The position numbers and the translations under genes were made by a program. Positions 43,175 through 54,588 of a DNA stretch of 64,000 bases are shown here, piece by piece (position 1 is the first letter of the stretch; each line of letters opens with the position of its first letter). Location: positions 62,001 to 126,000 of the forward strand of contig JAKJXP020000050.1 in NCBI GenBank assembly GCA_022225965.2. The letters run 5' to 3'. The notes below the pieces were generated by a model. The model was given only the letters and a program-made list of their open reading frames with translations, ran no database searches and had not been told where the DNA came from. This stretch comes from Diatrype stigma. Lineage: Eukaryota > Ascomycota > Sordariomycetes > Xylariales > Diatrypaceae.

Positions 43175-45740
43175 TTATGCCTTTGTAAGAGCCTTAGACC
43201 CGCGGAAGATCATGTCATCTCGACTAGGCCCTGTCCCTATCCAAGCTATCTTGACACCGACGAACTCCTCGATGTATTCGATATAGCTGCAGCTATTAGT
43301 TAGATAAATGCATTCTACGTCTGCTGAACGGGAAACTTACGCTCGCGCCTGTTTCGGCAAATCGTAGTATGCCTTGGCCGATCTGTTACTCAATTTCAGT
43401 CTTGAATCGACGAATTATCGACAGGGAAGCTTGGGGAGCGTCCTTAAGTTTTGGAGGGTAGTAGTCCACTTACGTTGTCGGTTTATTCCAGCCCTCCAAC
43501 TCATGGTACACGACCTCGACTCGATCCAGAAGATCAACGTCAGCAGGGAATGATTCGAGGATGTCACCGGTACGTGGATCGCGGTAAGCGATGGCAATCT
43601 GTAGAAGCAGATCCGTTAGCTACAATATCATTTGACTTGAGCTGTGAGCCTGCTTACCTTGATGGTTGGGAAGGTATCCAAGATGTCTAGCTTGGTGAGA
43701 TTCAAGGCTGTGTAGTGGTTTATAGACTGTGAGTATTTCAAGATGACCAGGTCGAGCCAACCACTGCGATTGGGATGTTAGTGGGTGTGTGTGTCAAGCA
43801 ATATCTGCAAGATATACTGACCATCTTCTGGGGCGCCCTGTAGACACGCCGACCTCATGCCCAATTTTCTCTGTCAATGGCGTCAGTAAGGTTGAGCTGG
43901 AGGGATCACAGCGTGTCTTCCAACTAACGTAGCTTCTCTCCAGTTTCGTCCAGTAGCTCTGTAGGAAGGCGACCCGACCCTACGCGTGTCGAGTATGCCT
44001 TCACGACACCGATGACATGATCGATTTGACGAGGGTTGAGTGCGAGCTAGATGGACATAGTCAGATTACTGTCACAATAGGAAGTGGTTATTCGTATGGT
44101 AATACTTACACCGGTGAAGATACCGCCGAGACCGGTGTTTGACGATGCTACACAGCTGTGAGAAAGAGACCTTGAATCGGATAATGGTGGGCAGTCGAAT
44201 ATATAACGTACTAACGAAGGGATAGGTCCCGAAATCTGATGTCTACATTAGCTTCTCATGAACATAGGGTGACCCGGACATCACTTTCACGTACTAATAT
44301 CAAGCATCAGTGCCTATAAGGAGGTTAGCGATTTCCGACTGACGTCAAAATCCCCGACATAGATATGTAGAAAGCATGCTTCTCAAACTCGATGCGCATA
44401 TACCGAAACCCCTTTTTTAAGGGATGATGTTACACTCGACTTACCTGAGCACCCTCGACCAGGATTTTTGTCCCCTTTTTCTGAGCATCTGCTATCTATA
44501 ATCGATTCAACATTAGCAACCTTGCATGCCATAACCACAAACCTTTGGGTAGCCACTTACCAGAGGCACGGCGTCAATGACATAGTTCTGAAACGATGGG
44601 TTTCTGGTTAGTGATTCGCCTTCTTCATTAACCGCGAAGCTCGGAATGGAAGCTTACAGCAATTTCTGGTCGATATTCTTTGAAGCGGCCGAGTTCTGTA
44701 GCACGAGGTAGTCATGTGTTAGTGAAAACTAGATGGCTCGGATCGTGGAAACAAGGCAACGGGGCGAACCTTCTTCAACATCGTAGTCGAGTAGGTCGCC
44801 GTATCTTTTCTTGTATCCAGCAGCTAGAGCTCGCAGTTTCCGCTCAAATGTTTCCTCGTTGAACATCTCGCTGATGGTGATTCCGTTGCGTGCTGCCATA
44901 CTAGTATAAGTGGGACCAACACCACCTGTACACCCCTAGGTCAGTCCACTGCATTCACGACACAGATATACAGAATATATAGGAGCACTTTGTTAGAAAA
45001 TAATATTTCGCGTTGTGAACTTACGCTTGGTGGTGCCGATGTTTCGCCCACCTAATTCCTGCTCCTCTAGACCGTCCACACGGACATGCAAGTCCGTTAT
45101 GATGTGGCAGCGATCCGAGATGAGGATCCGTTCAGGGGCATGTTTTAGTCCCTTCTTGACCAGATTCTGGAGCTCCTGGAAGAAAGTTGGAACGTGAACG
45201 ATGGTTCCTGAACCGATCAGGTTCATGCAGTTGGGATTCACGAGCCCCGATCTACAGAATTACGAGTTAGTGCCCACTGCCCCTGCCTAGGCTTTCAGAT
45301 AGCACGACTGAGATGGTACACTGGTACACAAGTCTCCACGAAGCCGCAGGACTATATCTTCAGAGTCTTCGAGGGCAACTCACGGTAGCAAGTCTAGCTA
45401 TGGTCAGTGAAAACCAATCGACAAAAGAGCCCAGGCCATAGATTACTTACGGAAATCGTAACTGATCCCGTCGGCTACTACGGTATGCCCAGCTGAAGAG
45501 AAATGGCACGTCAGCCAGAGATGTCCGGTGCAACATGCTGTATACTTGTTGTATTACCATTATGACCACCCTTCATGGCTAAGTTAGCTACTTCGAAACA
45601 TGCCACGAGCAATAGCCACAAACAGCGTGAGAAGAACTTACCTGAGCTCGGGCGCAAAGCTGTACATCGCGAGAGAGAATATCAACCAGTTTACCCTTGC
45701 CTTCATCGCCGAAGGCGGTACCAAGCACTATCGTCGCCAT
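43175..45740 (-). CDS. ADE12: Adenylosuccinate synthetase
   Basis: Makes adenylosuccinate from IMP, aspartate and GTP, first committed step to AMP. Eighteen exons: 45740-45642, 45570-45558, 45492-45451, 45393-45384, 45251-45025, 44925-44770, 44695-44658, 44587-44561, 44495-44445, 44313-44295, 44235-44212, 44147-44110, 44046-43929, 43870-43822, 43763-43658, 43598-43474, 43382-43341 and 43286-43175. They sum to 1296 nt (431 aa, the usual size). Motifs: [104 protein letters not shown] and the C-terminal [14 protein letters not shown]. Exons 2 and 4 are only 13 and 10 nt. The usual Asp after LDI reads Asn here (DINFGTYP) across the intron 10 junction. Confidence 0.95.
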
Positions 45741-45975
45741 TGTTGCGTCTGTAGATCAACCCTACCGTTCAAGTCTGCGTATGCATGTGGAAATATGGCG
45801 GAAGATGTCATTAAATAGTCCGCGACGTTCTGCGGTCTCGGAAAGGACTCATAGTTAAGTAGTTACAGCTCCAATTCGCTCTTAGACTAATGATATTATA
45901 TTAATAGCAATTGACGTATGGAGGGGTCGAGGGGTCCAGGTTCACACGCAGACACGGCAGGGCTAAGAAGCCGAT

Positions 45976-45982
45976 TGAGTCA
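45976..45982. promoter_or_regulatory. TGAGTCA bZIP (Gcn4/CPC1-type) site
   Basis: Perfect seven-base palindromic AP-1/Gcn4 element 236 bp before the ADE12 start. In yeast ADE genes Gcn4 and Bas1 share the TGACTC core. Function here is inferred. Confidence 0.5.
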
Positions 45983-46575
45983 GCACCCCACCCCCGGTAT
46001 ACTGCGAGTACCTACCTAGTATTAGGTCTGTCGAGAATGAGTATAACATAATAGTTACCTCAGAAACCCCTCACAACGCCGTACTCCGTCGGACTCCTGT
46101 GTTACATGTACCCGACCTGAAAGATTGCCATTACTACGTACTATGTAACTTGCACCTATTGAATCCCCCTCCACTGATGTTCTAGCCCAGCGAAATTGCG
46201 TGCTCAAGAACGGGAAGCTTTTTGTGATAGGGTAAACGCTTGAGCGAGCTATCGTATACCTTCGTAACACCGAATGCCGAAAAATGCGGATGTCGGGCAG
46301 CTCTTGTATTAACAACGTGATCTTCGTGTCTCGCCATCGGTTATGAAGTCCATGGGTATTTCATCGACCCATTTGTTGTAATATATGAACGATTTCCAGG
46401 TGTGAGATCAATGTCCATGGTGTCAGTGAGAGTACTCGACCTCCGTAGTCGCTGACTCCCTCGAAATAACTTCCTAGGTAGTCTAGATAGGTAAGTACAT
46501 ATACTCCATAGGCAAAGACCTCGGGAGTATTGCTTTAAGCAGCTTTATGTGCTTAATGAAAACCACTTAAACTTT

Positions 46576-46656
46576 TCGCGTCCAATGCCAAATCAGCGCG
46601 TCTTCAGGTCTTTAGCAGGTCGGTCTTTACGCGTCCCCGTTTCCCTGAGAACGCGA
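46576..46656. promoter_or_regulatory. CGCG/MCB cluster upstream of MCM6
   Basis: Four CGCG-containing elements in 80 bp: TCGCGT (46576), GCGCGT (46596), a perfect MluI-box ACGCGT (46629-46634) and ACGCGA (46651). MCBs bind MBF and drive G1/S genes such as MCM in yeasts; assignment here is inference from position, 260-340 bp before the start. Confidence 0.5.
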
Positions 46657-46916
46657 CCCATTTTAGTACCGACGCCCCTCCAATTGACTTTTGCATCTGA
46701 ACCCGCCCAAATTATCAACTAACACCATCCCCTGCCCGACATTTGCCATTTGCCATTTATCGTTTGTCATTTGCCATTCGTCATCTGACATTTGACACTT
46801 TGATATTTGGTACCTAGGGAGTGAAGACGTTCGCAGACTCGTGAAGTGTGAAATCGAGCCGGCATTCATCCCGAGACGCTCTTACCCTGCTATACAGACC
46901 CCCGTGATAAACCACA

Positions 46917-49900
46917 ATGGCGACTCCAAGCGACGCCGGTATCACATCCGACGGCCCTTCGAGGGCTGGTGCCACGACCCCTAAACAGAGACATTTCCAG
47001 CGAGGTTCCTCAGCAAGACCGAGGGGACCACCGTCCGAGAGTCTGGCAGCCCCCAGTGACGACGAAGGTGAAGGTTTCGCAGATGATCAGATTCCAGGTC
47101 GCCGGAGGCGAGGCGATCCCTCCACCATTCCCAGGGTCGAGGATAGGATCGGAATTACCGTGCAGGAACATTTCGAGAGCTTTATTGAGGAGTCCGTACA
47201 GCCCACGATAATGCATCTGCTGGTTTGACTAACGACCTCGCAGGTTTATCGAAGATCCTACCTCTTCGGGAGCGCCGACTTCCAGTGCTGTCACGACGGA
47301 CAAATATTATGTAGCCCAGATTCACGGAATGCGAGTTTACCAGCTTTCGACTTTCTATGTAAATTGGGATCACGTTGCTTCCTACCAGAACGGAGGCTTG
47401 GCCAACGCGATCAACTCGCAATACTACCGATTTCTCCCCTTCCTTACCAATGCCCTCCATAACCTGATCGCCAAGTATGAGCCACAGTACTTCCGCGAGC
47501 ATCGACAGGCGACAACGTCAAGCAACCAGACTACCTCGGGCGCAAGCAATGTCGGATCTGCCAGTCAGTCAGACCATCAGGGTAACAAGACGGCCAACCA
47601 GCAGACAGACAAGCTCTTCTCCATTGCCTTTTACAATCTCCCCTTAGTGTCGAGAATCCGTAGTCTGCGCGCAAAGAACATCGGCCAGTTATTGTCTATC
47701 TCTGGAACAGTGACAAGAACGTCGGAAGTGCGGCCGGAACTTTCACTCGCCACATTTCTTTGCGAACCGTGCCGGACAGTTATCCCAAATGTCGAGCAGA
47801 CTTTCCGCTACACAGAACCTACCCAGTGTCCCAATCTCGAGTGTGGAAATCGCTTAGCATGGCAGCTTGATATCAGGCAGAGCACCTTCATCGACTGGCA
47901 GAAAGTACGCATCCAGGAGAACAGTTCCGAAATACCTACCGGCAGCATGCCCCGGACTATGGATGTCATCCTCCGGGGTGAGATGGTGGATCGGGCTAAG
48001 GCAGGCGAAAAGTGCATCTTTACTGGCGCTTTAATCGTCGTTCCTGATGTCAGCCAGCTGGGGCTTCCAGGCGTTCGGCCAACAGCTATGCGGGATGACC
48101 GAAACGCCCCTCGCAATAACGACGTAGGCGGCAACGGCGTCTCGGGTCTGAAGTCCCTTGGTGTGCGCGACCTGACATATCGTCTGGCCTTCCTGGCTAA
48201 TATGGTCGTACCCGATGCTTCGATATCGGGCCAGTCAGCTACTCGTCAAGTCAACGATATCATCAATACGCTCACACAGGCCTCCGCCGACACAGCGGAT
48301 AGCGTCGAGGAGGCGCAGGCTGCTGTACTAAGCTCCATGACAGAAAATGAAATCAACGAGCTTCGTGAGATGGTCCACAGTGATCATATCTACTCGCGTC
48401 TGGTCAACTCCCTTGCACCGATGGTCTACGGCCATGAGATCGTCAAAAAGGGCCTGCTCTTGCAGCTGATGTCAGGTGTACACAAGACCACAGCCGAAGG
48501 GATGGCTCTGCGTGGTGACATCAACATCTGCGTCGTCGGCGACCCGTCAACTTCCAAGTCGCAATTCCTCAAGTATATATGTTCGTTTGCGCCGCGGGCT
48601 GTCTACACGTCCGGCAAGGCGTCATCAGCAGCCGGCCTCACGGCGTCGGTCGTGAAGGACGAGGAGACGGGCGAATTCACCATTGAGGCTGGTGCGCTGA
48701 TGCTTGCTGATAACGGCATCTGCGCCATCGACGAGTTCGACAAAATGGACCTGGTGGACCAGGTGGCCATCCACGAAGCCATGGAACAGCAGACCATCTC
48801 GATCGCCAAGGCGGGTATCCAGGCGACGCTGAACGCGCGGACGTCGATTCTCGCGGCGGCGAACCCGGTGGGCGGGCGGTACAATCGCAAGACGACGCTA
48901 CGGGCCAACATCAACATGAGCGCGCCCATCATGTCGCGTTTCGACCTGTTCTTCGTGATCCTGGATGAGTGCAGCGAGTCGGTGGACCGCCATCTGGCCG
49001 AGCATATCGTGGGCATCCACGCGCTGCGCGACGCCGCCGTCGAGCCCGAGTTCGACACGGAGCGCCTGCAGCGCTACATCCGGTTCGCGCGCACGTTCCG
49101 CCCCGAGTGCTCGCCCGAGGCCCGCGAGCGCCTCGTCGCCAAGTACAAGGACCTTCGCGCCGACGACGCCCAGGGCGGCGTCGGCCGCAACAGCTACCGC
49201 ATCACCGTCCGCCAGCTCGAGTCCCTCATTCGTCTCAGCGAGGCCATCGCCAAAGCCAACTGCGTCGAGGAGATCACCCCCGACTTCGTCGATGAGGCCT
49301 ACAACCTGCTGCGCCAGAGCATCATCTCCGTCGAGCACGACGACATCGAGGTCGACGATGATGACGAGGATGAGGTCGTGGCTGGGGCTGCACAGGACGA
49401 TAACAACGACGACAGCGCGCCTCCCGAGGACGGCGCCACGCTCCGCGCGGCTGCTGCTCGGGCGTCGGGTTCGGGCTCCGCGGACGCAGAGGGCGACGAG
49501 CACATGGCTGACGACGGAGATGAGGCCCAAGGAGGCGAGTCGTCAGCAGCGCCAAAGAAGGAGAAGAAGAAGACGGCCATCACGTACGACAAGTACGTCA
49601 GCATGGTCAACCTGATCGTGTCGCGGATCAGCGAGGACGAGGCGACGGGCGCCGGCGAGGGCGTCGAGGCCGACGACCTGGTCCAGTGGTACCTGGAGCA
49701 GAAGGAGGACGAGCTCGACGGCGAGGAGGCGTACCACCAGGAGATGGGCGTCGCGAAGATGGTGCTGAAGAAGATGGTCAAGGTATGTTCCTATATCACT
49801 GTTTTCTTATTCTGCCCAGGTATTAGATGCCTGAAGGCATTTTTCTCTCCAGAGACACGTCAGCTAACATTTTATTTTCACCAAAACAGGACAACATCCT

Positions 49901-50024
49901 CATGGCAGTGCGCGGCGAAGGTCTGGCCGAGGACGACGCCACCGCGGCGGCCGACGGCGGACCCGCGCCCTCGCAGAAGGTGGTCTACGTGTTACATCCC
50001 AACTGTGCTATAGAGGATGTTTAA
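46917..50024 (+). CDS. MCM6: MCM6 replicative helicase subunit
   Basis: Subunit of the MCM2-7 hexamer that unwinds DNA at replication forks. Exons 46917-47191, 47244-49782 and 49890-50024 sum to 2949 nt (982 aa). The N-terminal 90 residues are disordered. MCM6-specific blocks: YRFLPFLTNALHNLIAKYEP, SISGTVTRTSEVRPELSLAT, a zinc ribbon CEPC then CPNLEC (about 265-293), RQSTFIDWQKVRIQENSSEI. AAA+ motifs: Walker A GDPSTSKSQFLKY (about 523), Walker B GICAIDEFDKMD (about 586), and the arginine-finger SRFDLFFVI. An acidic stretch (DDDDEDEVVAGAAQDDNNDD) separates the AAA+ core from a winged-helix C-terminal part. The last exon encodes DNILMAVRGEGLAED and the stop. Intron 1 has donor gtccgt. Confidence 0.96.
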
Positions 50025-51574
50025 TTTACGAGGCGGAAAAGGAAGGGCCTTGCCTCCAGTCTAGCTTCATGATAGGGTTGGGTAATGGATGGGAGATGCA
50101 TTGCGCTGCATATTCATGACTTTGGTCCTCGTATACATCGTCTCGATAAGTTGGAGGGTTATTATTGCCACGGAAGGTCGACTAACGACGGCGTCTGGAG
50201 TTGAATGAGGATACGCTTACGTCTCTTACTATACTAGACGTGCATACATGCAGAAAGAAAGGGGCTGTTGATATCTTCTTTCTGTCAAATGGGAATCGAA
50301 ACGAAAGGGAGGGGAATGAATGGGTCGAGATGAGAAACGTCACGAAAACCGGGCCGAGTTGAACCATATATATGCATCATGTCATCCCGATCGTGTTGAT
50401 GGGCTGTTGTCTATTGTAATTACCTACCTGCTAACACGTACTTAGTTAGGAAATTGCTTGTCAACAAAGAGCTGCCTCTTGTGTTGGCTGGACGAACGCC
50501 GAGATGACTGAGTAGACAAGAGTTGTAATCAATGAATTCGCTATGCCTGTGTGATACCTAGATACCGCGTTATGCTATGCCACGTCTCGAATCCAAAGCT
50601 GGTAGGTAAGAGTTGAGTTGAATGTTTAATGTACGAAGTTCGAATAATATAGTGCCTGCCCAAGTCCTTGTCATCGCCTCCTGCCAGTTCGCTACACATT
50701 ATCTGCCGTAGCACCAGTTTGTCTAGCTCTGGGTACATAGCTGTAGTTACCTAGGTAGGTTAGGATTTGACTGAAGATTAGCAGTTGTTGTTTGCAACCG
50801 CCCGATGACGACCCATCAGGCTATATTGACGGGATTCTACAGTACGTGGTTTGTACCTCGAGCTGAACCTTGAAATTCCCATGGATGGGGTTTTAGGCAG
50901 GGTAATATATCTGGCACTTCCGACCGTTAGTAGCTGTTTGTAGTTAAGTTGATATCCATTAGAGGACCAGCTCAAATATTCTCACATGATGTTGGATTAT
51001 TAGCTATAGCTTGTCTTATTATGAGATGATGATCCCGCCACACATGAGGAGCTCCGCTCGTCTCTGGATGCAACAAACCATGTTCTCGATTATCTCTCTT
51101 CAGAACGTATTGAGATCTTACGAAATGAACACTTAGCTATCTAAAGCAATGGGATTCATGACAAACTGCTGGTTGGTTATTGATATCAAGTTATCCAGCG
51201 CTATTAAGTGATCAAAGGTAGATAGGAGTTATACATGGTTTCTAATTATACCATGAAGAAACCTACGTGAATGCACATCTTGACTCGAGAAACCCGCTTG
51301 CCAGAAACAAGTAAATATGAGAAATGGGGAGCTTGCACATTGCATACAGCTGTCTCTATTTGATAGACAACAGGGGACATAAAGCATGGACTAGGTAGAA
51401 TTTATGCTCGGGAATGCAAATAAAAGGGGCAGGGGTTAGTTAGCTACCCACAGCCCGAGGTGGTGGTTTGCGTAACTACATGGCTATTCCAATTTATATA
51501 TAATGATACCACATCTACTACATAGACAGATACCTAGTTTGTGGCCGCGCGTGTCGTGCCGTGCCGTGTCGATG
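50025..51574. other. Intergenic, convergent, about 1.5 kb
   Basis: Between MCM6 (+) and URK1 (-) 3' ends; AT-rich, no long frame, no RNA gene recognised. Confidence 0.5.
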
Positions 51575-53579
51575 TCAGCAGCGGAAGTATCGCTTCTCGA
51601 CCCACCTGTCCTCGAAGTCGTTGGCGAAGTTGCCGACCACGACGGTGATCTCGGGGAAGACCTTGGTCAGGCGATGCAGGCCGACCTTGCCGGACGAGTA
51701 CGTGGCCACGACGATGCGGTCCTGCGGGACGCCGTGGTCGACGAGCACCTGCACGGCCATGAGCGCCGAGCCGCCGCTCGACATTTGCGCGTCCAGCAGC
51801 AGCACGCTCTCGTGGGCCTCGATGTCCCGCGGCAGCTTCAGGTAGTGCAGCTCCGGCTCGCCCGTCCGCACGTTCGACTGGATCAGCAGCCGCCCCGTCC
51901 GGCAGTCCGGTATCACCCGCTTCAGGCCCGTCTCGAAGGCCGCGCCCCCGCGGAGCACCACGACCGCGCTTACTTCGCCTTTAGCGGTCAGCCCGCGGTA
52001 CGTGTGCCCCTCTGGCGTCTCTACCGTCCTTTCCTTGAAGTGGACGTTGTTCAAGGCCCTGTGATGCGGTTGTGAGTTTATGTTGTATCGGAGGTGCGGA
52101 ATACATGACTCTAGCCAGGAGTGGAAGTGAAACGTACTGCTCGATCAGTAGACAGGCGAACCGGTCGAAATAGAACCGGAAGTCTTCACTGCTAGTATCA
52201 ATGTCCTGTATCAGGGTGTTCATGCCTTTGATTTGCGGGGTCTCTTTGAGTATGATGACTCGGTGGGAAAGGGGCTCGACGTCGTAACCAAGCTCCAAGC
52301 TCTTCAGTGCCGCGCGGTGATGTGTTGACTTCTCAACTAGTTTTCTCTCAATATATTGGGTGACCATCGCTAGCTGCTGTTAGCGACATGCCCCGATGGT
52401 GACGGGCCTTACGGCTCACTCACTCATGGCAACCCGATTCTCAATTCCGCGAGGTACGATTATGTCTGACACGCCAGTCGATTAGCCCATGGCATAGATG
52501 GTGGCAGTACATAATTCCTCAAAGGGGAATCGGCCATGCAGGCAGTAAGGCGGGCAATTACCTGCATGGTTCCTCTGTGGTACGACATACTGGAAATTCA
52601 TTTTAGCCAAGGTCCTTGGTGCATCGCAAGGTACACACTTACTTTCTCATAGTTGGGTTTCACAAAACCAAACCACTGCTTGATACAACCATCCACGGTT
52701 CGGCCACGGTCTCGTACATCTCGTAATACTAACGGTCACCTCAATCAGTAGAGGCTAAGTGCTCGTGAAGCTGCTTACTCACTCCTTCTGGAAAGACAGG
52801 TGTCGGCGTCTGCTTCGCAGTATATCTTATCTTCAATCTCAGCCAAGGTCATGGAAAAGGACACCGAAACGGGATATATCTACCCTCATGTCCATCAGCT
52901 CCATGACTCTCGGGTCATATAGAGCGAAGATGCCTTCCAACACGAGCACATGTGGGGAGTATATGGTGGTTGTTTCATCTACACGCTGATGCTTCTCGAA
53001 AGAATAGATGGGAATCTCGGTACGCTTTCTAATATGTGAAGGAAGTATCAGAGATGACTGGTCCAGTTCAATACCAAATACCCAATTCAAAGGGATTAGC
53101 TCTGGTCGAGAATCAATACTAAACTTACCCTGCCTTGAGGTCTCGTAGAGTTTGCAACAAGGCATCGAAATCTATCGCCTAGCGTGGCCGGTGTTAACCA
53201 AGGCCGTTGCACATGGGGGTGACGAGGAGGAATACCTCGGGAGAGTCAAAATCATATTCATTCAAGAAGGCCTTCCTGGAAGCTTCGGCATTTAAGGGCT
53301 TGTAGTACGAATCCTGCAGGGCGTGAGCTACGAACGGGCAGGTCCCACTAGGTAGGCAGAGATACTACGCACCATGGAGAGGATAACAACCCATGGTAGA
53401 TTCAGCTTGCTCACTATGGCGTGAGAGAGCGTCGACTTCCCGGACCCAGAGCTCCCAGCGACACCAATAATGCTTAGGTCAGCCCAAGGGGGGCTGTAGT
53501 GGACACGCTTGGCGATGGTATCGGCATCGGCATAGTTCTCAGGTACAACAATGGTTGACGATCCGATACTGGTACTCAT
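51575..53579 (-). CDS. URK1: Uridine/cytidine kinase with C-terminal UPRTase-like domain
   Basis: Phosphorylates uridine and cytidine in the pyrimidine salvage pathway. Ten exons: 53579-53373, 53313-53236, 53178-53129, 53028-52884, 52825-52783, 52728-52643, 52589-52562, 52465-52424, 52369-52138 and 52058-51575; total 1395 nt (464 aa). The kinase part has Walker A GVAGSSGSGKSTLSHAI (about 39-55), SMDSYYKPL, EYDFDSPEAIDFDALL, HVLVLEGIFALYDPRV, EADADTCLSRR, RDRGRTVDGCIKQW and RNHADIIVPRGIEN. The C-terminal half is a uracil phosphoribosyltransferase fold (TYRGLTAKGEVSAVVVLRGG; LLLDAQMSSGGSALMAVQVL). The PRPP loop reads DAQMSSGGSA rather than the active-enzyme DPMLATGGSA, so this half is probably non-catalytic, as thought for Urk1 relatives. 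Confidence 0.94.
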
Positions 53580-54588
53580 GATGGCCCAGATCTCCGAGGT
53601 ATAGGCAGGAACTAAGAGTGAGGTAGATCACAGATGAAAGTAGATACCTAACTGAAGTATGTTGTGAAGTATGCTGTTAAGAAAGGCAGGCTTATATATG
53701 TGTGTGTATAAGTAGGTGTAAGATATATAAAATAAATAATGATAAAGGTATCTGGTGAAAGGGGGGACCCGTGGATGTCGTGTGCCTGCCTGAAGTGATT
53801 TAGTTTTACGTATGTAGTTAGGCCCTGCGAAACACGCCGATGGCCGAAGCCCAAAACACCAAGAGACCCTGAAGATCTGCTTTCGCACAGTTCAGAAGGC
53901 AGTCAGTAAAGATATTTACTCGCTTAGCATAGGATAGCTAGATACGAAGAGCAGGTGATAATTGAGTACCTCCCTAGGTTGCTATGAGGCGGTAGGTAGA
54001 GAGAGGTATGGCAGACTTTCAGTTGCACGTTGCATGTTTGAGGTTGCATGTTGCATGTGAAAATTCCCCGAGGCGAACGATGCAGCCCTGGAGGTGCGGG
54101 AGCCCTGGAGCTGGAGCCCTGCAAAGAGCCTGGACTGCCCGGCGGCCTGGCACCCAGCACTGTGGCAGCTGGCCGGGGCTGCAGCACACTGAACAGGTGC
54201 CCAGCCCTGGGTGCCCAGGCCAGCCAGGTGCACACAGCCTGGAGCCCAGCTTACGGTACCTTAAGGTTCCGAGGTTCGTAGTGCAGGTGGCTTAGTAGTT
54301 AAATCGTGGTCCGTGCTGAAGCTACAGGGACTGCAGCTGCTCAATGTCCGGGTCCTATCCTAGTCTAGTGAACTTTGACGTCTGCATTTTCCCTTTTTTC
54401 TTTCACACCCAACCGAACCTCCCACTTTCCCACTTCCTTATCCCTCAGCTCAGCCTCGAGGAAACCCGGCACAAGCCGTACACAACTTGACAATAACAAC
54501 ATTGAACACTCAATGTAGTCTTAGGACTCCCATCATCAATGCCAACTCATTCTTACTCATATCGCTAGATCATATCAGCGTCCTGGGC
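53580..54588. other. Divergent region URK1 / GID8
   Basis: About 1.0 kb. Contains a TATATATGTGTGTG-type stretch at 53690-53705 and an unusual GC-rich, CpG-poor segment at 54080-54245 (separate entry). No gene supported. Confidence 0.5.
54080..54245. repeat. GC-rich, CpG-poor CCTGG/CAGC-repeated segment
   Basis: Dense in CCCTGGAG, GCCTGG, CCAGCC and GCAGC motifs with few CG dinucleotides, unlike the CpG-rich exons elsewhere in the window. Open on both strands over short frames, but the residues are repeat-derived. Nature unknown. Confidence 0.5.

Larger units (their letters stand above)
45741..46916. promoter_or_regulatory. Divergent region ADE12 / MCM6
   Basis: A 1.18 kb shared upstream region. 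ADE12 side carries TGAGTCA; MCM6 side carries a CGCG cluster and CATTTG-type degenerate repeats at about 46740-46810. Frames at 46055-46315 and 46663-46869 (-) are unsupported. Confidence 0.55.

Noticed and set aside
52562..52728. Another stwintron in URK1 around exons 6-7
   Set aside because: First suspected from a phase mismatch, but the donor at 52642 follows GAG AAA directly, so ordinary GT-AG introns are in frame.
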